A stretch of DNA of 50,190 nucleotides from Pseudomonadota bacterium (lineage in GTDB: Bacteria; Pseudomonadota; Gammaproteobacteria; Xanthomonadales; Xanthomonadaceae), in NCBI GenBank assembly GCA_023461075.1, contig JAEWNY010000061.1:1-50190 (forward strand), written 5' to 3'. The notes below the pieces were generated by a model. It did no database searches and had not been told where the DNA came from. It saw nothing but the letters and a program-made list of their open reading frames with translations. Shown in pieces: positions 7,036 to 17,533 of the stretch. Position 1 is the stretch's first letter; each line of letters begins with the position of its first letter. The translations under genes and the position numbers were made by a program.

Positions 7036-9033
7036 ATGCCGACCGCATGGTTCGACCAACTCGTCGCCTGGATCAGCGCGAACCCCGTGGCAGCGGGCGC
7101 GATCGCCTTCCTGATCGCCTTCTGCGACGCGCTGGCGGTGGTCGGCATCGTGGTGCCGGCATTGCCGCTGCTGTTCGCGGTAGGCGCATTGATCGGGCTG
7201 GGCCACGTCAACGGGCCCTACATGATCGCCGCGGCGGCGGCCGGTGCCTTCGCCGGCGATGCACTCAGTTACTGGCTGGGCCATCGCTGGGGCCCGAACA
7301 TGCGTGGCCTCTGGCTGTTCCGGCGCTACCCGCAGCTCATCGACCGCGGCGAGCGGCTGTTTTTGCGCCATGGGCTGAAGAGCGTGTTCATCGCCCGTTT
7401 CGTCGGCGCGGTGCGGCCATTCGTGCCGGCCATTGCCGGGATGCTGCGGCTGCCGTTCTCGCGCTACGCGGCCGCCAGCGCGCTCGCATGCCTGCTGTGG
7501 TCGGCCCTGTTCCTCGCGCCGGGCTGGATCTTCGGCCGTTCCTACGACGCGGTGGCCGCCGTCGCCGACAAGCTCGCCCTGGTGCTGGTGACCTTGCTTG
7601 CGGTGATCGCGCTGGCCTGGGCCGTGGTGGTGTACGGATCGCGCTGGTTCGCTCTGCACACCGACAGCCTGATGGCGCGGCTGCTGCGCTGGTCGCGCGC
7701 GCATCCGCTGCTGGGCCGTACCGCCGGCTACGTGGTGGATCCCAACCGGCCGGAGTCGCCCTCCCTGCTGCTGTTGCTCGCCGCCCTGCTGGCGATGGCC
7801 TGGACGGCGGTGATGTGGTTGGCGGCGCTGGTCCTGCGCGGCGGGCCGCTGGCCCTCGACCACACCGTGTACGAGGCCATGTTCGCCCTGCGCAACCCAT
7901 TGGCCGACCATCTGATGGCGGCGCTTTCGCGGCTGGGCGATGCGCAGGTGCTCGCGCCCGCAGTGATCGCCGGCTTGGCCTGGCTCGGCTGGCGCCGCCG
8001 CTGGATGGCGGCGGTGCACTGGTTGGCGGCGCTGGTATTCGGTTGGTTGGCAAGCATGCTGCTCAAGCACTTCGTATCGATGCCGCGTCCGCCCACCGCA
8101 CCGGACGGCTTCGGTTTTCCATCGGTGACGATCACCATGGCGACGATCACCTTCGGCTTCTTCGCGGTCCTCATTGCCCGCGAATGGCCGGGGCGTCGTC
8201 GCGTCTGGCCCTATCTGGCATGCACGGTGGTGGTGACGCTGATCGCCTTCGCGCGACTTTATCTTGGCGCACACTGGTTGAGTGACATCGCCAGCGGCGT
8301 GATCTTCGGCCTGCTGTGGGTGTTGATGCTCGGCATCGCCTATCGCCGCCATGTTGCGCGTTCGTTCTGGATGCGGCCGCTGGCCGGCCTGTTCTTCGGC
8401 GTTTTCCTGCTGGCCGGGCTCTGGCACGCACCCCGTGATACCGACCGCCTGCTGGCGCGTTTTTCACCCCCTCCACCCTCGTTGAGTCTTGATGTCGAGG
8501 GCTGGTGGAAAGGTCGGTGGCGAGACCTGCCTGAGACCCGCAACGCGCGCGGCGATACGATCCGCTGGCCGCTGTCGGTGCAGGTGGCGGGCCCGCTGGT
8601 GCCGCTGCAGACCGCGCTCGAGGTCCAGGGTTGGCGGGTCAAGCCGCAGGCACGCTGGGCGGACACGCTGGGCCTGCTCGATGGCGACCTGGCGCCGGAT
8701 CGCCAGCCGATCCTTCCGGCCGCGCTGGAGGGCCGGCCCGAGTCGCTGTTGATGGTGCATCCCGGCGCGCGCAGTGATGAGCGTCTGGTCCTGCGCATGT
8801 GGCCGGCACCTGCACGCCTGTCCGACGACACGCCGCTCTGGGTCGGCACCGTGCAGACGATGCGCTATCGGCAGGTGCTTGATGTCGGCTGGCTGTGGTT
8901 GCCGGTCGATGACGATGGCGCGGCCCATGCGCGCCTGCGCGAGGATCTGGCGGTGCTGGATCGCCAGGCCGAGGACAGCCGCGAGGATGGCGTCCGGGTG
9001 TTGCGACTGCGTACGACCCCGGCGGCGCGCTGA
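7036..9033 (+). CDS. DedA / PAP2 phosphatase / LssY-C fusion membrane protein
   Basis: A 665-residue protein in three parts. Residues 1-200 are a DedA-type transporter-like domain with the conserved RFVGAVRPFVPAIAG segment (121-135). Residues about 245-435 are a PAP2 domain with motif 1 K344-x6-RP and motif 3 R407-x5-H413-x3-D417. Residues about 480-660 are a soluble LssY C-terminal-like domain. DedA proteins flip or move lipid carriers and PAP2 enzymes dephosphorylate lipid phosphates, so a role in undecaprenyl or phospholipid recycling is likely. Motif 2, usually PSGH, reads PSVT (362-365) and lacks the expected histidine. Transcription is divergent from the SDR gene. Confidence 0.9.
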   Translation: MPTAWFDQLVAWISANPVAAGAIAFLIAFCDALAVVGIVVPALPLLFAVGALIGLGHVNGPYMIAAAAAGAFAGDALSYWLGHRWGPNMRGLWLFRRYPQLIDRGERLFLRHGLKSVFIARFVGAVRPFVPAIAGMLRLPFSRYAAASALACLLWSALFLAPGWIFGRSYDAVAAVADKLALVLVTLLAVIALAWAVVVYGSRWFALHTDSLMARLLRWSRAHPLLGRTAGYVVDPNRPESPSLLLLLAALLAMAWTAVMWLAALVLRGGPLALDHTVYEAMFALRNPLADHLMAALSRLGDAQVLAPAVIAGLAWLGWRRRWMAAVHWLAALVFGWLASMLLKHFVSMPRPPTAPDGFGFPSVTITMATITFGFFAVLIAREWPGRRRVWPYLACTVVVTLIAFARLYLGAHWLSDIASGVIFGLLWVLMLGIAYRRHVARSFWMRPLAGLFFGVFLLAGLWHAPRDTDRLLARFSPPPPSLSLDVEGWWKGRWRDLPETRNARGDTIRWPLSVQVAGPLVPLQTALEVQGWRVKPQARWADTLGLLDGDLAPDRQPILPAALEGRPESLLMVHPGARSDERLVLRMWPAPARLSDDTPLWVGTVQTMRYRQVLDVGWLWLPVDDDGAAHARLREDLAVLDRQAEDSREDGVRVLRLRTTPAAR

Positions 9034-9036
9034 GCC

Positions 9037-10410
9037 TCAGGCGCGCAGCCGTGCCGCAAACCGACGCGGCGCGCCGTCGAAGCCGCCATTGGACATGAAG
9101 ACGACATGGTCACCGGCACGCGCGCGGCGCCCGAGGTCGGCCAACAACGCCTCGGCGTCGGCCACTGCGATGGCCTCGCCACGCACCGCCTCGATCACCT
9201 TCTGCGCATCCCAAGGCAGTTCTGGCCGGGCGAGGAAGACCACCGCATCGGCGAGGTCGAGCGAGGGCGCGAGCGCCTCGGCATGCGCGCCCAGCCGCAT
9301 CGAATTGGAACGCGGCTCCATCGCCACGATGATCCGTGCCTCGCCCACTTTCGCGCGCAAACCGCCCAATGTGGTGGCAATCGCGGTCGGGTGATGGGCG
9401 AAATCGTCGTAGACGGTGATGCCAGCGACCTCGTCCACCACTTCCATGCGCCGCTTGACGCTGCGGAACTCGGCGAGCGCAGGAATCACCGAAGCGACCT
9501 CCACGCCGACCGCATGGCAGGCGGCCAGCGCCGCAAGTCCGTTCATCACGTTGTGGCGGCCCAGCATCGGCCATTCGACCGTGCCGATCTTCTCGCCACC
9601 GTGCAGCACGTCGAAGACGCTGCCGTCTTCGTTCGCCATCCGCGCACACCAGTCGAAGCCAGCGGGCGCATCCGCCGATGCGATGCCGAAGGTCTCCACC
9701 GGCGTCCAGCAGCCCATCGCCAGCACGCGCTCGAGGTTCTCGTCCTCGCCGTTGACGATCAGTCGCCCACGACGCGGCACCGTGCGCACCAGGTGGTGGA
9801 ACTGGCGCTCGATCGCCGCAAGGTCGGGGAAGATGTCGGCGTGGTCGTACTCGAGGTTGTTGAGGATGGCGACCGCTGGCCGGTAATGCACGAACTTGCT
9901 GCGCTTGTCGAAGAACGCCGTGTCGTACTCGTCGGCCTCGACCACGAATTCCTTGCCGCTGCCGATGCGCGCGGACACGCCGAAATCCTCGGCGACGCCA
10001 CCGATCAGGAAGCCCGGCTCACGTCCCGCCGCCTGCAGCAGGAAGGTGGCGATCGTCGTCGTGGTGGTCTTGCCATGCGTTCCGGCGACCGCGACCACCT
10101 CGCGCCCCGGCAGCACGTGGTCGCGCAGCCATTCCGCGCCACTGGTGTAGGCAAGGCTCTCGTCCAGCACCGCTTCGACTGCGGCATTGCCGCGCGAGAG
10201 CGCATTGCCGATGACGATGCTGTCGCAATCGCTGCTGATGTGCGCGGGCTCGTAGCCCTGCTTGAGCGCGATGCCGAGTTGTTCAAGCTGGGTCGACATC
10301 GGCGGGTAGACCGCCTGGTCGCTGCCTTCGACTTCATGCCCGAGTTCGCGCGCGAGGGCGGCCACGCCGCCCATGAAGGTGCCGGCGATGCCGAGGATAT
10401 GCAGCTTCAT
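9037..10410 (-). CDS. mpl: UDP-N-acetylmuramate:L-Ala-gamma-D-Glu-meso-DAP ligase
   Basis: Mpl reattaches recycled murein tripeptide to UDP-MurNAc, saving cell wall material. The 457-residue Mur ligase starts with HILGIAGTFMGG (4-15), distinguishing it from MurC, and has the ATP loop AGTHGKTTTT (109-118), then EADEYDTAFFDKRSKF and YDDFAHHPTA. Length is typical. It starts 7 bp after the stop of the LprI-like gene and shares an operon with it and adk. Confidence 0.95.
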   Translation of the reverse strand: MKLHILGIAGTFMGGVAALARELGHEVEGSDQAVYPPMSTQLEQLGIALKQGYEPAHISSDCDSIVIGNALSRGNAAVEAVLDESLAYTSGAEWLRDHVLPGREVVAVAGTHGKTTTTTIATFLLQAAGREPGFLIGGVAEDFGVSARIGSGKEFVVEADEYDTAFFDKRSKFVHYRPAVAILNNLEYDHADIFPDLAAIERQFHHLVRTVPRRGRLIVNGEDENLERVLAMGCWTPVETFGIASADAPAGFDWCARMANEDGSVFDVLHGGEKIGTVEWPMLGRHNVMNGLAALAACHAVGVEVASVIPALAEFRSVKRRMEVVDEVAGITVYDDFAHHPTAIATTLGGLRAKVGEARIIVAMEPRSNSMRLGAHAEALAPSLDLADAVVFLARPELPWDAQKVIEAVRGEAIAVADAEALLADLGRRARAGDHVVFMSNGGFDGAPRRFAARLRA

Positions 10411-10417
10411 TCTTCGA

Positions 10418-10801
10418 TCAGTCTTCCAGCTGGCTGTTGCGGCAACCGGCGCTGGCGCATTCGCGCTGGCGGGCCTGCAGGAACTGCAGGCGCTCGACGG
10501 TCATCTCGGTCGCGCAACGCAGGTTGACCAGGAATTCATTGCCGCGGCTTTCCGAGCACTTGTCGTTGCGCTCGCGGATCCATTGCAGCTGGCCGCGCTT
10601 GAGCATCGCCTTGCCTTCGGCATTGAGCGAACGGTTGAGCTTGCCGAACGCGGCGTTGAGCTCGTCGTCCGATTCCTGGTAGACCTTGTTGAGGCAATAC
10701 AGTCCGTCGAAATCGTTCTTCGGGCGATCGCAGTTGGAGGATTGCGCGGCTGCCAGCGACAGCGGCGACAGGCACAGCAGGGCGATGATCAGGCGGAGCA
10801 T
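10418..10801 (-). CDS. LprI-like (DUF1311) secreted cysteine-rich protein
   Basis: A 127-residue exported protein with a signal peptide ending near residue 19 and six cysteines in the mature part (24, 36, 82, 96, 115, 120), which suggests disulfides in the periplasm. The LNxxYxxxxxxL and QxxWxxxRxxxC patterns fit the LprI/DUF1311 family, some of whose members inhibit lysozyme; inhibition here is inference. AAGGAG sits 6 bp before the ATG. It lies between adk (39 bp) and the wall-recycling gene mpl (7 bp), which fits an envelope function. Confidence 0.85.
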   Translation of the reverse strand: MLRLIIALLCLSPLSLAAAQSSNCDRPKNDFDGLYCLNKVYQESDDELNAAFGKLNRSLNAEGKAMLKRGQLQWIRERNDKCSESRGNEFLVNLRCATEMTVERLQFLQARQRECASAGCRNSQLED

Positions 10802-10840
10802 CAGGCTCTCCTTGCAATATTTAGGCTTGCGATGGATGGG

Positions 10841-11419
10841 TCAGCCGACATCCTGGCCGGGGGTGATCGCCTCGATGATGCGTGCGAACACCTCGTCCAG
10901 CTCACCCACGCCATCGACCACGGTCAGCTGGCCTTTGTGGCGATAGAAATCGATCACCGGCGCGGTCTGGTCGTCGTAGACCTTGAGCCGGGTGCGCACC
11001 GACTCCGGAGAGTCATCGGCACGCCCCTCGGCCTGGGCGCGACCGGCTATCCGGTCCACCAGCAGGTCGGTGGGGACATCCAGCTGCACCGCGGCATCGA
11101 ACTTCTGCCCGATCCGTTCAAGCAGCTGGCCCAGCGCATCGGCCTGCGCCAGGTTGCGCGGGTAGCCGTCGAGGATGAAGCCATTCGCGGTGTCCGGGCG
11201 CGAGAAGCGGTCTTCCAGCATCCCCAAGAGGATCGCGTCGCTGACCAGTTCGCCGCGCGCCATGACTTCCTTCGCCTCCAGCCCCAGCTTGCTGCCGGCG
11301 GCGACTTCCGCGCGCAGCAGGTCGCCGGTCGAGATGTGCGGCACCTGCAGATGCTCTTTCAGCCGCGCGGCCTGGGTGCCTTTGCCGGAACCGGGGGGGC
11401 CAAGAAGAACCAGACGCAT
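10841..11419 (-). CDS. adk: adenylate kinase
   Basis: Adk interconverts ATP + AMP and 2 ADP. The 192-residue protein has the P-loop GPPGSGKGT (7-15), STGDLLR in the AMP site and GFILDGYPRN. The LID is the short, non-zinc form. The start at 11419 puts MRLVLLGPPG at the N-terminus, with GGAG upstream; the longer open frame is not needed. It heads the adk-LprI-mpl set and is divergent from pfp. Because Adk and PPi-using enzymes both manage adenylate energy, the neighbourhood is metabolically coherent. Confidence 0.96.
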   Translation of the reverse strand: MRLVLLGPPGSGKGTQAARLKEHLQVPHISTGDLLRAEVAAGSKLGLEAKEVMARGELVSDAILLGMLEDRFSRPDTANGFILDGYPRNLAQADALGQLLERIGQKFDAAVQLDVPTDLLVDRIAGRAQAEGRADDSPESVRTRLKVYDDQTAPVIDFYRHKGQLTVVDGVGELDEVFARIIEAITPGQDVG

Positions 11420-11519
11420 CGCATGCTCCACACATAAGGTTTTCGGGGTCGGCGCTACACTCGGGCGCAGCGCGATGATCGCCAGCTTAACGCATCCCCC
11501 CTCCCTTTCCCTCCTCCTC

Positions 11520-12758
11520 ATGTCGAAGAAAAACCGCCCCGAGGGCACCCTCCTCTACGCCCAGTCCGGCGGCGTCACCGCCGTCATCAACGCCACCGCA
11601 TCAGCGGTGATCAGCGAGGCCCGTAGCCGTGGCCTACGCGTGCTGGCTGCGCGCAACGGCATTCTTGGTGTACTGGATGACGATCTCATCGACACCTCGG
11701 TGCTGTCGACCGCACAGGTGCGGGCGATGGCGCATACGCCGGGCGGGGCCTTCGGCAGCTGCCGGGTCAAGCTGAAATCGCTGGAAGAAGACCGCGCGAA
11801 GTACGAGCAGCTGATCGAGACCTTCCGCAGGCACGACGTGCGCTACTTCCTCTACAACGGCGGCAACGACTCGGCCGACACCGCGCTCAAGGTCTCGCGG
11901 CTGGCGAAGGAATTCGACTATCCGCTGACCTGCATCGGCGTGCCCAAGACCATCGACAACGACCTCGCGGTCACCGATTGCTGCCCGGGTTTCGGCTCGG
12001 CGGCCAAGTACACCTCCGTGTCGGTGCGCGAGTGCGCGCTGGATGTGGCCGCGATGGCCGGCACCTCCACCAAGGTTTTCGTCTACGAGGCGATGGGTCG
12101 GCATGCCGGCTGGCTGGCGGCTTCCGCGGGCCTTGCCGGCACGTCGCCCGACGAGGCGCCGCAGATCATCCTGTTCCCCGAGCGTGCGTATGACGAGGCG
12201 GCGTTCCTGGCCGAGGTCGATGCAGTGGTCAAGCGCGTCGGCTGGTGCGTGGTGGTGGCAAGCGAAGGCATCCGTGATGCGCAAGGCAAATTCGTCGCCG
12301 ATGCCGGCGGCGGCAAGGACGCGTTCGGGCATACCCAGCTGGGCGGCGTCGCCTCGCACCTGGCCGGCCGGGTCAAGGACGCGCTCGGCTACAAGGTGCA
12401 CTGGGCGCTGCCCGACTACCTGCAGCGCTCGGCGCGCCATATCGCCTCCGAGACCGATTTCAGGCAGGCGCAGGCGGTCGGCCGCAAGGCGGTGCAGTTC
12501 GCGCTCAAGGGCATGAACGCGACGATGCCGGTGATCCGCCGCATCGCCGATTCACCCTATCGCTGGAAGATCGAGGCCGCGCCGCTGGAGAACATCGCCA
12601 ACGCCGAGAAAACCATGCCGGACGATTTCATCCGCACTGATGGCTTCGGCATCACCGAGGCCGCGCGCCGCTACCTGCAGCCGCTGATCCGCGGGGAGGC
12701 GTATCCGCCGTATGCGCGCGATGGGCTGCCGAAGTACGTGAGCTTCGACTTCGACTGA
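11520..12758 (+). CDS. pfp: diphosphate-fructose-6-phosphate 1-phosphotransferase (PPi-PFK)
   Basis: A 412-residue phosphofructokinase that interconverts fructose 6-phosphate and fructose 1,6-bisphosphate, with PPi rather than ATP as donor. PPi use is indicated by Asp117 in GGND (114-117), where ATP enzymes have glycine (GGDG), and by Lys143 in PKTIDNDL (142-149), where ATP enzymes read PGTIDND. MGRHAGWLA is also present. Xanthomonas enzymes of this type are known to use PPi. The start at 11520 has a pyrimidine-rich leader and no visible Shine-Dalgarno, so start choice rests on homology. It is divergent from adk. Confidence 0.93.
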   Translation: MSKKNRPEGTLLYAQSGGVTAVINATASAVISEARSRGLRVLAARNGILGVLDDDLIDTSVLSTAQVRAMAHTPGGAFGSCRVKLKSLEEDRAKYEQLIETFRRHDVRYFLYNGGNDSADTALKVSRLAKEFDYPLTCIGVPKTIDNDLAVTDCCPGFGSAAKYTSVSVRECALDVAAMAGTSTKVFVYEAMGRHAGWLAASAGLAGTSPDEAPQIILFPERAYDEAAFLAEVDAVVKRVGWCVVVASEGIRDAQGKFVADAGGGKDAFGHTQLGGVASHLAGRVKDALGYKVHWALPDYLQRSARHIASETDFRQAQAVGRKAVQFALKGMNATMPVIRRIADSPYRWKIEAAPLENIANAEKTMPDDFIRTDGFGITEAARRYLQPLIRGEAYPPYARDGLPKYVSFDFD

Positions 12759-12818
12759 ATTTCCCCACGGAAAATCGCACACGCAAGATCGCGGGCGCGC
12801 GTCGCCTGAATCCGCATC

Positions 12819-12836
12819 CCTGTCAGAACTGACAGG
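12819..12836. promoter_or_regulatory. perfect lux-box-like palindrome
   Basis: CCTGTCAG-AA-CTGACAGG is an 18-bp perfect inverted repeat with the CT-N14-AG ends typical of LuxR-family boxes. It lies 115 bp before the start of the secreted protein at 12951. A weak -10-like TACATC at 12861-12866 would put transcription near 12873, so the repeat would be centred about 45 bp upstream, where LuxR-type activators bind over the -35. No LuxR gene is in the window. Confidence 0.5.
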
Positions 12837-12950
12837 TGACGCCAACGCGCAGGCTCGGCTTACATCATCGCGCTGGCCTCTCGCCAGCGGGCCGGCGCGC
12901 GGACACGATCCTGGGCTTCGGCATCCATGCCCAAACAAGGATCCGTTTCG

Positions 12951-13778
12951 ATGAAAGCCAAACTTCGCAGCCACGCCTGCCTCCACCTCGCCCCCGCGCT
13001 CCTGCTCCTGTCGGCAGCGCCCGCCCTTGCCGGCGAGTGCGAGACCAATTTCAAGCGCGAAGGCAATCCTCTCACCGGGCTGCGTTACACCTCCAGCGTG
13101 AGCGTGTCCGGGTTGACCAAGGAAAGCGCGATCTCGCAAATGGCGGCGATCGGCCGCAAGAACGGCTATGACGTGCTGGAGGAAGACGGCGCCAACGGCG
13201 TGCTGATCCTCGAACAGCCCGAGAGCGTCATGGCCCGTTCGTTTCCGATCTCGATCACCGCCGAGAGCGAAGCCGGCGCGACCACAGTCGGCGCCCTGGT
13301 CAAGATGAACCGAGGTGCGCTCACCACCGGCGGTGCGGTGTCGAAGGAGCTGTGTTCGATGCTCGCTTCGGTCAAGCCAGGCGCGGCAGGTCGCGCGGTC
13401 GCGGCATCCGGCCCGGCACAAGCCAAGCCGCAAGCCATGCTGGCGACGAACTTCGTTTCGATGATCCAGCGCCAGTCCAACGAGAACTACGCGATGGTCG
13501 CCACCCGCCACCAGGGCAAGCGTTACACGCTGAAGGGCTGGGCCAGCAACGTGCACGGCTCGGGTGGACGCTACTCGGTGTTCTTCCAAGGCAGTCGCGA
13601 AGTCGCAGGCGATACGATCGGATCGCTCATGGACGTGAAGGTGATGTGCCGGATGGCTCCCGACGCCAAGGCCTTCGCCATGACCATGCGCGAGGGCGAT
13701 CGCATCAATCTCACCGGTACGTTTGCCGGCTTCAACAGCAGCGTGGTCGAACTGACCGACTGTCGGCCGGCTAAATAG
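12951..13778 (+). CDS. secreted protein with C-terminal OB-fold-like domain, function unknown
   Basis: A 275-residue exported protein. A signal peptide ends near ALA-GE (residues 27-28). The middle (about 30-140) contains an alternating alpha/beta segment with a cysteine near each end. The C-terminal ~100 residues (YTLKGWASNVH ... VMCRM ... GDRINLTGTFAGF ... ELTDC) resemble tRNA_anti-like OB-fold modules of periplasmic proteins. The ATG at 12951 was preferred over 12927 because AAGGA lies 9 bp before it. It is monocistronic, with a palindrome upstream and a hairpin terminator downstream. I do not know its function. Confidence 0.75.
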   Translation: MKAKLRSHACLHLAPALLLLSAAPALAGECETNFKREGNPLTGLRYTSSVSVSGLTKESAISQMAAIGRKNGYDVLEEDGANGVLILEQPESVMARSFPISITAESEAGATTVGALVKMNRGALTTGGAVSKELCSMLASVKPGAAGRAVAASGPAQAKPQAMLATNFVSMIQRQSNENYAMVATRHQGKRYTLKGWASNVHGSGGRYSVFFQGSREVAGDTIGSLMDVKVMCRMAPDAKAFAMTMREGDRINLTGTFAGFNSSVVELTDCRPAK

Positions 13779-13802
13779 TGCTCCACCCGAGCTGGATGCA
13801 AC

Positions 13803-13833
13803 AATGGCGATGCTCCGCGGCATCGCCATTTTC
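13803..13833 (+). terminator. intrinsic terminator after the secreted protein gene
   Basis: An 11-bp perfect stem AATGGCGATGC / GCATCGCCATT around the loop TCCGCG is followed by TTCATTT. The T-tract is interrupted but the stem is strong. Confidence 0.75.
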
Positions 13834-13850
13834 ATTTCCGTCCGCCATCG

Positions 13851-14075
13851 ATGCGAACCCTGCAACTCAAGGTCAAGCCGAACGCCCGCGCGCAGTCGTT
13901 GGTCGAGGGCGAGGACGGCGTCTGGCTGGCGCAGCTCAAGTCCCCGCCGGTCGATGGCAAGGCGAATGCGGAATTGATCTCATTGCTCGCCGATCACTTC
14001 GGTTGCCGCAAGCAGGATGTCGTCATCAAGTCCGGCGCCGCTGGCCGGCTGAAGCGGGTGACGATCCGCGACTGA
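13851..14075 (+). CDS. DUF167 (YggU-like) protein
   Basis: A 74-residue small cytoplasmic protein. The core pattern LKVKPNAR near the start and SPPVDGKANAELI in the middle is diagnostic for DUF167/YggU, a conserved family of unknown function. Length is slightly short but within the family range. It ends 27 bp before the convergent gene at 14103 with no clear terminator between. Confidence 0.9.
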   Translation: MRTLQLKVKPNARAQSLVEGEDGVWLAQLKSPPVDGKANAELISLLADHFGCRKQDVVIKSGAAGRLKRVTIRD

Positions 14076-14102
14076 CCCCGGCGCGGATCGCCACGGGAAG
14101 GT

Positions 14103-14618
14103 TCAGCGGCAGGCCTTGCCCTCGACGCCCATCTCCACCGCGAACATCGGCACCTGCGCGGCATTGGCAGCCGGCTTGGCGTCCATCGAATCCTTGATAT
14201 ACAGGCGGCTGCGGCCCTGCGCATCCAGCTTGGGTGGCGCGGCCTTGCTGTCGTGGCGCCAGACCCGCACAACCGCCTGCTGCGAGGGACAGGCGGCGCT
14301 CGGTACCTGCACCAGGTCGGCATAGACCCAGCCCGGGCTGCTCTGCGGCTTGACCTTGGCCGCATCGACGATGCGCGCACGCGGCTGGCAACGCTCGCCA
14401 GTGCGCACCGCCGCGAACTCGTAAGGTTTCGCGGCATTGCCGGTGAACTGGCCCTGGATCCGGGTACAGGCTTCGGGGAACACGCGCAGGGTGTGCGGCA
14501 CGCCGTTGGCCTGAGGCTTGCCGACCGGGCGCTTGGTTTCCGGCTGCGTCTGCGCGGCCACGCCGCTGCCCACGGCGGTGGCCAGCGCGATTGCGACAAG
14601 GGGAATCGACATCTTCAT
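14103..14618 (-). CDS. secreted protein of unknown function
   Basis: A 171-residue protein with a clean signal peptide (MKMSIPLVAIALATAV..., cleavage near VAA-QT). The mature part has four cysteines and a TLRVFPEACTRIQGQFTG segment but no motif I recognise. The start at 14618 was chosen because GGAG lies about 10 bp upstream; ATGs at 14627 and 14612 are alternatives. It is monocistronic, convergent with the DUF167 gene and divergent from hppA. A periplasmic location is likely. Confidence 0.7.
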   Translation of the reverse strand: MKMSIPLVAIALATAVGSGVAAQTQPETKRPVGKPQANGVPHTLRVFPEACTRIQGQFTGNAAKPYEFAAVRTGERCQPRARIVDAAKVKPQSSPGWVYADLVQVPSAACPSQQAVVRVWRHDSKAAPPKLDAQGRSRLYIKDSMDAKPAANAAQVPMFAVEMGVEGKACR

Positions 14619-14824
14619 CAAGGCCATGCTCCGGCTGGAATCGTTTGGCAGGCTGCCACGTTGCGGCTGAATCGAACGCGAGCCACGGCACATCACGGCA
14701 TCCCACATTCATGTTGTGTGCGATGTCGATGCGGCGGCTTTTTGCGCCACAGCAATCAATGGCCCGGTCCGTATGCCATAGTCGCCCGGTCGTCCGACAT
14801 CCGCATTAGAACTGGGGAGGTTTC

Positions 14825-17350
<2,526 letters not shown>

Positions 17351-17373
17351 CCCGCCCGCATCTTCAATCCATG

Positions 17374-17406
17374 GTGAAAAGGCCCGCAATATGCGGGCTT
17401 TTTCAC
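17374..17406 (+). terminator. intrinsic terminator after hppA
   Basis: GTGAAAAGGCCCGC-AATAT-GCGGGCTTTTTCAC is a long hairpin with a T5 run directly after the GC stem. The mirrored A-run means it could also act on the other strand. Confidence 0.92.
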
Positions 17407-17533
17407 GCCTCCGCGCGTCCCATCAATGGCCTTGCGTCGCGTCGCGGGCTTCACGCAATGGTCATGCCACGGGCACGACCCGTTCACGGCAAGTTCCATA
17501 CGATGGAGGTTCAGACTCGTGAAGGACAACCCC

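Noticed and set aside
6997..8427. A 476-codon minus-strand frame under the DedA/PAP2 gene
   Set aside because: Antisense shadow; composition is dominated by Arg/His/Gln/Gly without any recognisable motif.
12819..12836. The palindrome as an intrinsic terminator of pfp
   Set aside because: The stem is perfect but the loop is only 2 nt and no T-tract follows on either strand.
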